A stretch of DNA of 64,000 nucleotides from Actinostola sp. cb2023 (Eukaryota > Cnidaria > Anthozoa > Actiniaria > Actinostolidae): assembly GCA_033675265.1 (NCBI GenBank), contig JAUJYZ010001309.1, positions 126,001 through 190,000 on the forward strand. Direction: 5' to 3'. The notes under the pieces were generated by a model. The model did no database searches and was not told the origin of the DNA. It was given only the letters and a program-made list of their open reading frames with translations. The position numbers and the translations under genes are program-made. Positions 1 through 10,304 of the stretch are shown piece after piece (position 1 is the first letter of the stretch; every line of letters begins with the position of its first letter).

Positions 1-1030
1 TTAGGTGACTTTGGGTGATATTAGGTGACGTTGGGTGACTTTAGGATACGTTGGGTGACCATAGGTGACCTTAGATGACGTTGGGTGACGTTGGGTGATA
101 TTAGGTGACGTTGTGTGACTTTAGGTGACGTTGGGTGACATTAGGTGACGTTGGGTGACTTTAGGAGAAGTTGGGTGACATTAGGTGACGTTGGGTGACT
201 TTAGGAGACGTTGGGTGACCATAGGTGACCTTAGATGACGTTGGGTGACGTTAGGTGACGTTGGGTGACATTAGGTGACGTTGGGTGACTTTAGGATACG
301 TTGGGTGACCATAGGTGACCTTAGATGACGTTGGGTGACGTTGGGTGATATTAGGTGACGTTGGGTGACTTTAGGTGACGTTGGGTGACATTAGGTGACG
401 TTGGGTGACTTTAGGAGAAGTTGGGTGACATTAGGTGACGTTGGGTGACTTTAGGAGACGTTGGGTGACCATAGGTGACCTTAGATGACGTTGGGTGACG
501 TTAGGTGACGTTGGGTGACATTAGGTGACGTTGGGTGACTTTAGGATACGTTGGGTGACCATAGGTGACCTTAGATGATGCGTTGGGTGACGTTGGGTGA
601 TATTAGGTGACGTTGGGTGACTTTGGGTGACGTTGGGTGACATTAGGTGACGTTGGGTGACTTTAGGAGAAGTTGGGTGACATTAGGTGACGTTGGGTGA
701 CTTTAGGAGACGTTGGGTGACCATAGGTGACCTTAGATGACGTTGAGTGACGTTAGGTGACGTTGGGTGACATTAGGTGACGTTGGGTGACTTTAGGATA
801 CGTTGGGTGACCATAGGTGACCTTAGATGACGTTGGGTGACGTTGGGTGATATTAGGTGACGTTGGGTGACTTTGGGTGACGTTGGGTGACCATAGGTGA
901 CCTTAGATGACGTTGGGTGACGTTAGGTGACGTTGGGTGATATTAGGTGACGTTGGGTGACTTTGGGTGACCTTGGGTGACATTAATTGATATTAGGTGA
1001 CGTTGGGTGACTTTAGGTGGGTGACCTTAA
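1..1030. repeat. 10-bp minisatellite with 250-bp higher-order repeat
   Basis: The basic unit is about 10 bp, variants of TTAGGTGACG and TTGGGTGACT. Marker variants such as TTAGGATACG recur at 41, 291, 541 and 793, so blocks of about 25 units repeat with a 250-bp period; the fourth is offset by a 2-bp insertion near 578. The array runs off the left window edge and decays near 1020. It lies just 3' of the minus-strand SLC22 gene. No coding function is supported. Confidence 0.95.
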
Positions 1031-1069
1031 CATCCGTAGTAGGCCTTAATTAGCAAATAAGGAATGTCT

Positions 1070-4000
1070 TCAGAGATGTGAGTCAAGAGTCCAACTACTC
1101 TGACGACCGTCTTCTTGTTCGTCTAATGTTTCCTTGGTTGGTGCATTCATTGTTTCTGGTAAAGTTAGGCAGAGCACACCAGCGATGAATGCAGATATGG
1201 CGAATATAGCATAGGGCAACATCACGTGAATACTGTCCTGAAAAATGAAAAAGAGATAAAAAAGAGCATTGACAAATATGTCGTCTTGTTTTACCACAAT
1301 CCTATGCGCTCCAAAATCCGCTAAACCTTGCTCAGTGAAATATAGAGTTTTCAAGTTGTGTTAAAACAGCTTTATGTATGGCAAATGCCAGACAGTTTGT
1401 AGGAGCAAGGTTGTAGGAGCAAGGTTGTAGGAGCAAGGTTGTAGGAGCAAGGAGCAAGGTTGTTGGAACAACGAGCAAGGTTGTAGGAGCAAGGAGCAAG
1501 GTTGTCGGAACAAGGTTGTAGGAGCAAGGTTGTAGGAGCAAGGAGCAAGGAGCAAGGAGCAAGGAGCAAGGAGCAAGGAGCAAGGAGCAAGGAGCAAGGA
1601 GCAAGGATCAAGGAGCAAGGAGGAAGGAGCAAGGAGCAAGGAGCAAGGAGCAAGGAGCAAGGGCCAAGGGCCAAGGGCCAAGGGCCAAGTTTTCACGACG
1701 TGACGAAGAAAGGTTGATCACGTGATGGGAATGTGTTTGATACTCGGGCAGCTAGATCTGAATAGAGTTTGTGAGCTCTCCTTTATTTCTTGCCAGGTGT
1801 TTTTGCTCGGGTATAACAATTATGGAATACTTACAAGCCCGACGATGAATGGAGCAGAAATCGACCCAATACGAGCAGCTGCAGAAGACGTTCCCACGCC
1901 GACATTCCTAACAAAAGAATGTATTCGGACATGCTTGTTATCAAACAGCTTTTAAAAGTCCTTGAATCTATTTCCCTTCGAATGAGGGACAAAACTGCCC
2001 CCATGTGCTATCAAGCAGAGAGTATTCTATCGAAAAGGTGCAATTCAATTTCTGATGAAAATTCACCAGACCGGAAATGACGTTACCTGACGACCGTCGG
2101 GAAGAGCTCAGTCGAGTAGATATAAACGACGTTAAAAGCCAAGTTGATGAAGAACTTTGCAATCATAGCCATGGTGATGCGACCAACCAGAAAACCTTTC
2201 AAAACAAAGAAGAGAAAACACTTATCACAAAAATTGGTTTAGCTTTGCCGTACATCGCGTACAATTCAGTGTCACTTCCGGTGATTTTTGCTAATTTGCA
2301 TTCAATTTGCATATTATCGAGAGACGCCTGTCACATTTCATGCTCATTAAACACGAGGAATTACAAAGAAGAAGCCGAAATTCATACTTTCAACTCTCGG
2401 CAACAATAAAACAGAAGCATTAGGAAAAAATATAACAGCGGAAAATAAAACTAATACGACAATGGTTTAAGTCTGTTTGCTTTTTACCTTTTAGTTGTTG
2501 AGCGATCTACCGATTTTCTTGGACTGAATACGGTCCAGAATGGCGTCTTTTTGTATGGAAAGTACGACACTGAAGGAAGAAGCGGCTTGGTGTGTCTCAG
2601 CAATGCCCTCGACAAAAAATGTAACAGCGGAAATTTGATGTACATTTGTTGCCTAAAATAATTCTTCGATTTGTTTCTTTCGAACATAAACGCAAACACC
2701 GATTTTCTGAGGTTTCCTTTAGTCATAGTCCAGCTCTTGTTGCGAATTTCCCGGACTTTTACAAAGGTTTCTCTCTTCAAAACAACCTTCTCCTTCCGCC
2801 ATTTTCAAACTGTTTGTGTAGCCAGGCCTGTGTAGCCTTGGAAACAATGCTCTCTAGCTCCAGATTTTTATTTAAACGCGATTTTTTTCGACCGAGAATA
2901 CTGTTGGGATTTGTTGCGAGTCAGGAAGTGAAACCGTGCGAGGCCTGGGTCGGAGTTTTCGCGGGAAATTGAAAAAAGTACTTTCATTGCGAAAAATCGT
3001 GGAAAATAAATACTGTACTGTAACATGTAAAAAATTCGAAATTCTACGTCATTCCGGAGCCGTTAATCCTTTATTCAGTCTATTATTTAGTAATTCACGG
3101 CCGTGACACAAATTGATGGGCAATTGTACGCGATGACTGTTAACTTACCGGCCTGTTTGAGGGAGATCTCTTTGTGGCAGCTTTGTCGTACTGTTAACTT
3201 ACCTGTTTGAGAGATATCTCTTTGTGGCAGCTTTGTCGTACTGTTAACTTGCCTGTTTGAGAGAGATCTCTTTGTGGCAGATTTGTCGTACTGTTAACTT
3301 GCCTGTTTGAGGGAGATCTCTTTGTGGCAGCTTTGTCGTACTGTTAACTTGCCTGTTTGAAAGAGATCTCTTTTTGGCAGCTTTGTCGTACTGTTAACTT
3401 GCCTGTTTGAGAGAGATCTCTTTGTGGCAGCTTTGTCGTACTGTTAACTTGCCTGTTTGAGAGCTATCTCTTTCAAGGAGAGCTGCGCCAATTGATGCAA
3501 ATGAGGCGATCATCAAACCGACCAAGAGAGACTTTTTTCGACCAATTCTTAAAGTAAAAGAAATAAATTCTAGCTATAATTATAGTGGTTCAAGCAGATT
3601 ATTTCTATCTCAATTTATGACACAAATAGCAGGTAGATTAGAAATAAATTAAACAATAATTACAATTATTATCACACTGAGAAGATTGTATGAATTTGTT
3701 AGAGATGATTAGACCCTTTAAAGACCTTAAACACATACCCATAATGCCTTGCTCTAATGTTTTGATTTTGTGTAATAACATTAAGTGTTCATATCATAAA
3801 CATTTTAAAGGCATTGTGTCCACACCCATGATGCCTTGCGTCAATGTTTCAAATGGCCGTGTTGACACATATCAAACTTATGTTATACAAAAGGTCATTG
3901 TTTCACATATGCAGATGAGGCGAGTCTTGTTTAGGCGAAAAACAGCATAATTTTGATACATTTTTGCTTTTTACTGCATTGTTAAAATACAAATCAAAAA

Positions 4001-7000
4001 CCTACCAACGGAATATAAAAGATGAATATGTAAGGAATGAATAAGCTGGCAATTCAAGCAAAAATAAATAGATTTGAAGGTGGCATTTTCCGTTTCTTCA
4101 AAGTCGATAGAACTGAAATTTCTGAAGAGATATAGGAGAGCGTAACATACGCTACGCACTAAAACCCTCAGAAATCCTTGGGAATTGTGTCAATCAAAAA
4201 CCTACCAACGGAATATAAAAGACGAATATGTAAGGAATGAATAAGCTGGCAATTCAAGCAAAAATAAATAGATTTGAAGGTGGCATTTTCCGTTTCTTCA
4301 AAGTCGATAGAACTGAAATTTCTGATGATAGGAGAGCGTGACATACGCTACGCACTGAAACCCTCAGACCTCAGAAACCCTTGGGAATTGTGTCAATCAA
4401 AAACCTACCGCCAGATTCTAATGCTCTGTAATTGTACGCGCATTTTGATATAAAATACATGTATATTAAACTTAATTAAGCGGTGGCAAAATGAAATCTA
4501 AAACTCTTTGTTTGGTAATTGTGAACATCATATTGGTGCTCTGTATCGCGGTCTGTATGTAGAAGCTACATAGGCCGGCGAATTCGCAAATAAATTATGG
4601 CTCGGAAAGGACGTTTTTTGAAGGCAATTTCCAATATTTACACGCACGAGATCAATAAGTTAGTTCGAATGTGTGATATATTTTCCCTTTGAGGAAACAT
4701 ATGCAGCTTTTCCATCCTCTCTTATATTTTAGCTACCTGATTTACACATTGTCAAAGGAAAAATATGAATTCAGAAATGATAAACCAGTCACGTACGAAT
4801 CTGCTTTATTTAGCGGTCATAGTGAACAAATTGCTGGATCAATCGGGCCTCACGTGCATTAGTAAACAAAGCATTAACAAAAAACGTTGTCCGCGTGATA
4901 CTGGATCCCAACAGGAGCAAATGTTCAATGATGCAGGACATAAGTTTGATATGCCTAAAGCTATATAACATGTTTTATTATACGCAGTACTATTTTTGGT
5001 CAGATTTTCTTCTCATCTGGCATCATTGGGTTGGAAATGGTTTTGATGATAACAATGGTGCCGATGACGATGAAAATGATGATGGCGATGACGATGATAA
5101 TGATGATGATCACAACAATGCATACTTACTTATTCATGAGGATAACTGAAAAGAAGTGCGATGGTATTTCAACAATCGATAACAGGAAAAATACCAGATA
5201 TCGATTCCCACCAAGACCTGCAAAAGACACTCCATAATATACCAAAGAAACCACAGCCCTGCGAGTTACAACAACAACAGCTTAATAGGGAAACAAGGAC
5301 AGAACTTTACACGACTATATATGCACACACTCAGTTTTCATTGTGCTAAAGTGGCCCAAGAATCAGTAACAGACTAAAACCCCGCCCACTAAATTATTAG
5401 TGAGATTGGGTTTACTATGCGATCAATAAGAAAGCCTTAAGGTGCGGACACACGGTGCAACATTGCGTGCAACATTGCTAGCAATTTTGTTGCAGCGTAT
5501 GTCCACCCATGAAACTGATTGCTCGCAATTGACTAGTGCGCGCTAATACGACGTAATTTGTTGCTCACAATGTTGCAGAAGTAGGACTCGATTCTACTTC
5601 TGCAACATTGCGCGCAACATGTTGCAGAGTTGGACACACGCTGCAACAATACATGTTGCGAGAGAAGCGTAGGAAACCACGACGCGTAGCGGAGTGGTTT
5701 CCAGCTTCTCAAGTTGCGAACTACTACCAAGCGACAAATTACTTTATAAGAAGAAACCTGCTTAGATAGCTTACCAGCATAGCCAACTCAAGAGAGTGAT
5801 GCGAGCCATTTTGAACGATCTAAAAAGATCGCGTACATCCCCAACTCGTTGTTTTTCGTCCATGACAGCGACAGGATTAGCAGGCATTTCCTTACGGTTA
5901 AAACGTGCAACTTCAGCGAGGTTTGTAGTTGCTTGACTTGCGTTTCCTCGCACGATCAACCAGCGAGACGACTCGGGTAAATACCTGTTAATAACAAGGG
6001 TTATTCAGTTAAGTTGGTCGAATTTAAAAGGAGGGGACATGATCGCTTACATATACGTTTTTACAACACTTGAGCGTAATTAATATTCCAATATGATTGG
6101 CTGGTTTACCGTTGTCAATAAGGGTACAGACACACTGTATGACGAATCGCTCGCGCACGGAACCAGCGCGCGCTTGAAACAGTTTTTCTTTCAAACATTT
6201 TCCTTCTTTTTGGATGTTTTTTTTACTTTGTTTTTGCCTTTTCATTTCTATTGGAAACGTTTCTCTATTTTGTCTTTGTCACGAAAGAAAGTGCAAAATA
6301 AAACCAGAACAAACACAAAGTGTGGGTTCCCTGTGCCACTCTTCGATATACAATCAGCGCGCGAGTACGTTTCTCAAGGTAGTAAACATTCCTGATCACG
6401 AGACCGGAAATGACGTCCATTAACACCAAACAATACTCGCCACCAAAAGAAGATCTGCAACAATCCAGGCACCGCACCAACGATGGACAGCGTACGCCAG
6501 TCCCGAAACAAGTACCCCCAGAGAGCCAGTAACATCATCGCAATGGTCCAGAAATACCACATACATGTCCCAGCCAAGGCGCGGTGTTTAACACCAACAT
6601 ACTCAACAAGTAGGACAAACATGGAGAGAGACGAACTTCCTAAACGAAAGAACCAATTAAAAACGCTGTTATTGATAAATAATAATTATATATTATAATA
6701 TCTGTGTGTTTCTTAAATTTATTTATTTCTTCCACTAATCGAGGACAATTATAGTATTGCGGGTTGTACATACCTATACATACGCCTATAAGAGCCCTAA
6801 GTAGAGTAAAGATCCAGAAAGCATTGACAAACGAAGCAATCAAGGCCAGTACGTTACACAGGACAGAAGGAAAGTACACCATGGGTTTTCGTCCAAACTT
6901 GTCGGATAACATTCCTCCAAACAACACACCAACCATGTATCCTGCAAAGACAACACTCTTGGATAGACTAGACAGACTTGAACGGTCACATACCAGATCC

Positions 7001-7817
7001 CACTGAAATTAGAAAGGTTTCTTAGTAAATAAACCAATCTTTTTTATTATATATTCAGATTGTCACTGTAAATGTTAGATTCCAGGCCATTTAATCTAGT
7101 AATTTGATTCTAATTTAAGTATTTAGTATTAGGTTTAAATATGCTCAGATAGTGATTTTATTATATCATATATTATATTATATTTCTTATTCTTATGCAA
7201 TGTAATTGTATTTTAGATTGATGTTCAACTTTTTATAATTATATTTATAGATTTATAGATTTATTTAGTTTAGGTTAGAGGGCCACAAGTTTATCAGTCT
7301 GAGACTGTTTAGTGTCACCCTCATAAAATAAAGTCTTTTGATTTGATTGATTTGATCTGATTGAACCTGTACAAATAAGTCATCCTATAAAAACCTCTAC
7401 CAAAGATTTCCATTCAGTAAGACTGCTAATAAAGTGCATAGCCCAATTCAAGTGCTATATACTAGTACATTGATAGAGCAAGCCGGATTGAATACGTACC
7501 TCTGACACTATGGACGTGAACTCAGTCGTATTGAACTCCCACTCGCTTCGATTTAGACTACACCTCAATTTGTAATACTCATGTCCTTTTTCAATATTTC
7601 CCGTGATGTTGCACGACGAGCTGTTCGTGACACACGTCCATGGGGGATCTGCTGCTAGGAATTTCGTGATCATCGCCATGAAGGCATCACCAAATACTTT
7701 CATGAACCCCATTATCATCAAGAGACGAATTTGGTAGCGACCAAAGCTGCCAATCTTATCCAGTACTTCGTCTGTTGTGACAGGAACCATGTTTGCATCG
7801 CCTTGTTGGACTGCCAT
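1070..7817 (-). CDS. SLC22-family (organic cation/anion-type) MFS transporter, multi-exon
   Basis: Exons on the minus strand, in reading order: 7817-7500 (ATG at 7817), 7002-6774, 6639-6441, 5984-5775, 3547-3453, 2195-2087, 1907-1835 and 1237-1070 (stop at 1070). Splice phases agree across the junctions I could join. Exon 1 gives an N-terminal helix and an extracellular loop with several NxS/T sites and cysteines. Exon 2 begins WDLVCDRSS, the SLC22 signature, and contains the MFS loop SDKFGRKP after the second membrane segment. Later exons carry PESSRWL, IGRKK, YIYSTELFPTVVR and the final helix with LTLPETMNAP, all typical of SLC22 polyspecific plasma-membrane transporters. The exon equivalent to the 135-nt TM7 exon of the plus-strand paralog (40662-40796) was not found between 3547 and 5775, so it is either too diverged to see or lost. 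Two donors are GC rather than GT (6440-6439 and 3452-3451). Substrate cannot be inferred. Confidence 0.85.
1395..1690. repeat. GGAGCAA 7-bp minisatellite
   Basis: Tandem GGAGCAA units, interspersed at the left with AGGTTGTA spacers and grading into GGGCCAA at the right. It occupies the last intron of the minus-strand SLC22 gene. Several long open frames through it are low-complexity by-products. Confidence 0.9.
2196..3138. other. Intron sequence without recognised feature
   Basis: This lies between the SLC22 exons at 2195 and 3453 on the minus strand. It is AT-rich unique sequence; short open frames are present but none resembles a known protein. Confidence 0.5.
3139..3482. repeat. 50-bp tandem array containing copies of a 5' splice site
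   Basis: The sequence TGTTAACTTG recurs at 3192, 3242, 3292, 3342, 3392 and 3442, an exact 50-bp period, with a seventh variant at 3139. Read on the minus strand, each unit repeats the end of the SLC22 exon (AGAGATCTCTCTCAAACAG) followed by a donor, G[C/T]AAGTTAACAG. The unit abutting the real exon has a GC donor; the copies at 3139 and 3192 have GT. Confidence 0.9.
3993..4397. repeat. About 200-bp tandem duplication
   Basis: ATCAAAAACCTACCAACGG starts at 3993 and 4193, and a truncated third start is at 4396. The two full units differ by a few substitutions and small indels. It lies in an SLC22 intron. I looked here for the missing TM7 exon and did not find it. Confidence 0.85.
4400..5430. 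other. Intron sequence with a GAT-rich microsatellite
   Basis: Unique AT-rich sequence. About 5042-5120 is an imperfect GATGAT/GATGAC tract. A single CGTTGTCC motif occurs near 4884, like the mariner-type TIRs described elsewhere in the window. No exon recognised. Confidence 0.45.
5433..5720. repeat. MITE-like GTTGCA-rich element with internal hairpin
   Basis: It is dense in TTGCAACA/GTTGCA words in both orientations. It contains a palindrome at about 5571-5607 whose arms are TGTTGCAGAAGTAG and its complement. It sits beside the 5775 donor of the SLC22 gene. A related GTTGCA-rich sequence lies at 59530-59930. Superfamily is not identifiable. Confidence 0.5.
6070..6250 (+). repeat. Dispersed repeat copy A (in SLC22 minus-gene intron 3)
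   Basis: The sequence from GATTGGCT through the TTTTTGGATGTTTTTT run is nearly repeated at 39700-39840. Both copies are in the same window orientation although the host genes are inverted. They are therefore probably independent insertions of a short repeat at similar intron positions, not relics of the gene duplication. Confidence 0.7.
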
Positions 7818-8264
7818 GCTCAATTACTAGAACAGCAATACATTTTTTTAAATAGCTTTTTAAAATATATATACATGTATATATATTTATCATCCCCAAT
7901 ATTTGTTTCAACCAATCAGAATCGAGAATTCTCCCGTCACTCTACTGTCCTGATATTATATATCACGGACAGTTGGTTAAAATGTGGTTCTAAATAAAAA
8001 AACATTGTATTTTTATATTACTTCTGGTCATTTTAAGGGAATAAACGTTTGAACAAAACTGCGAACGATTGAACTTTTCCCGCCACTTCTCAAACTCACG
8101 GACGCGTGCCGACAATATGCTAATTAGTTTGTATTTTGAAAAGATCGTCCTCGATGTTTTTAGTGACTTTCATTTCGGCGAAAAGAGTGGGATGATAAAT
8201 AAATAATCGGTCAATTTTAGTTCGATTCCGAATCGAACCAAAATTGCCCGATTATATATCAAAA
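7818..8264. other. Upstream flank of SLC22 minus-strand gene
   Basis: AT-rich sequence between the start codon and the Helentron-like element. It presumably contains the promoter, but I see no diagnostic element beyond TATATA runs near 7866-7887. Confidence 0.35.
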
Positions 8265-10304
8265 CAAGACGCTCAATGAGCGTTCACTCGGGCATTGTGA
8301 AAAGGAAAATGTCAGTTGTTCGAGGAAGTACTTGAAAATGAATGCCAGTTGGTTGAAGAACAAGGACAATGTCAGCTGCGCGAGGAGAGACCTGACAATG
8401 ACTGACAGTTGCGTGACGAGGGAGACTATGTATATACATGTATGTGTCGAGTTCATTTGATTTGCCTTTGAGTTCATTTGATTACCTTTTGACTTTGAGT
8501 TCAATTGATTTGATTTTGATGAGTTTGTGTAAAGGCCCCCTCTCTAGCTTCAGATCCCGAAACGTCGAGTTTGGAATCGATTTCGGGTTCGAGTTACGGT
8601 TCGAACGTCGAATAAAACAAGGACATCTTCTTCAATACAATATAATTTCTCTGACGTCATGACAATCAGTGACAGTTGAGTGACGAGGGAGACTATTAGT
8701 CCGGTGAGTACGAACATGATACGTCTTGAGGTTGCATAGGTCAGATGGTTCCGATAACGGCCTCGCGTTTGTTTTAAAAAAAAAATATTTTAAGCGAGCT
8801 TCTAGTCCTTTTACCACTTCTAGTCATTGAACGATGAACTAGAATCCTGACCTTTTAATAGCTTGAAGATCTACAGCTGCTTTCAAAACTAAGATTCATA
8901 ATCTACTTGGCATTGACTAATCTATGGAATGGAATGGACCCGAGAAAACATGGACTCGGGTTGAAAACATGGACTCAGGGTCAAACATGATTTTAGCATT
9001 AGGGGGTGGGGGTGAGTGCAATATATTGTGTAATAACTCACTAATAAACAAAATCCTGTTTACTGTTGTATTATAGAGCCTCTGGAACCAGGGTAATTTT
9101 ATTCTCAAGTTACTAGTAAATCATTCACTGTTTTACACGAAGAAATCAGACCACCCTTGAGTTTTGCGGTGCTTTTTACTGGCGCCACAACGGAAGTGTC
9201 AACGATGACAGTGTACCAGTGTATACATTCTTCTGTCGTGTACGAGTGTGACGATCAATGGAAAGAACAAGTTTTTTTAACTTGTCTGAAATATTGCTGT
9301 TTTATCCTAAAAGTGTATGCGTTTTGGCTCGATCTTCTCAAATAAATGAAATAAAACTACAAAGTCTAGATGGAGTTTCAGCATTGTCTATGCAGATCGT
9401 ATCTGTAGGTGCTAATTGACGGAGCTTTTAAATCATCAGTGGATAATAGGAGATAATCAAACGTGACACATCAACTACATCGAAAACATCCTGGAAACCT
9501 GAATCAGTTCAGAACACAAGCACCGTTGGTGAATCAGTACAACACCATGTACCACTAGTTCGAACTCGATGTCCATTTCCCCGTTTTATGTAGCATTTTT
9601 CTCAGTCAATTACTATAGGTTATTTCCATACTTTCCATACTCGAGTTTGAAATGTATGGTTCTATACTGTTTATAGCCCGTTTATAGAAACTTGAAATGA
9701 ATTTGACTTTAACAGAACTCCAGTTTCACAAAGACGTCAGTGCGTACGAGCAAATTCGTATGCAGCAAATATGTTTTTTTTTCACAACTCACTGTCACCG
9801 TAGACACTTCCCTTGTGGCGCCAGTAAAAAGCACCGCAAAGCTCAAGGGTGGTTTGATTTCTTCGTGTAAAACAGTGAATACTAGTACTGTATGTTAGGA
9901 TTTACTAGTAACTTGAGAATAAAATTACCCTGGTTCCAGAGGCTTTGTTAAACTCTATAATACAACAGTAAACAGGATTTTGTTTATTATTACAATATAT
10001 TGCACTCACCCTCACCCCCTAATGCTAAAATCATGTTTGACCCTGAGTCCATGTTTTCTACCCCAGTCCATGTTTTCCGAGTCCAGTCCATGTTTTCTCG
10101 GGTCCATTCCATTCCATAGATTAGTCAATGCCAATCTACTTGAGTCCTGTGTCTCCTTTATCTTTTCAAATCTGCGGAGTAATCTTGAAACTCCGGATAC
10201 GATTAAATACGTCGCATACTCGTCATTTTGAAGCCGAACAAAACTACTACTACTACCGAAATCCGCATTTTCTAACTCGGGCGGCCTGCGGCCTGGGCCC
10301 GAGT
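8265..10304 (-). mobile_element. Helentron/Helitron2-like non-autonomous element (copy E1), split by a MULE-like insertion
   Basis: On the minus strand the 5' tip at 10304 reads ACTCGGGC and forms a hairpin with GCCCGAGT (10304-10275). The same GCCCGAGT recurs near the 3' end (8293-8286), followed by GAACGCTCATTGAGCGT, a short hairpin, and CTTGT. This is the asymmetric terminal inverted repeat layout described for Helitron2/Helentron elements. Remnants of the passenger ORF (residues MNSKSKGNQMNSK) lie on the minus strand at about 8504-8440. A 1.22-kb MULE-like element (8909-10132) lies inside it. The assignment to Helentrons is inferred from ends only. Confidence 0.6.
8909..10132. mobile_element. 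MULE-like element with about 300-bp terminal inverted repeats
   Basis: The ends read GGCATTGACTAATCTATGG and its complement. The inverted arms extend to about 9210 on the left and from about 9790 on the right, interrupted by small indels. The element is flanked by a perfect 9-bp direct repeat AATCTACTT at 8900-8908 and 10133-10141. Long TIRs plus a 9-bp target duplication are typical of Mutator-like elements. No transposase is visible in the 580-bp centre, so it is non-autonomous. Confidence 0.75.

Noticed and set aside
1..1030. Interstitial telomere repeat (TTAGGG-like)
   Set aside because: Only TTAGGT/TTGGGT within a 10-bp unit; no hexamer periodicity.
5031..5149. Acidic Asp-rich small protein
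   Set aside because: Translation of a GAT microsatellite inside an intron.
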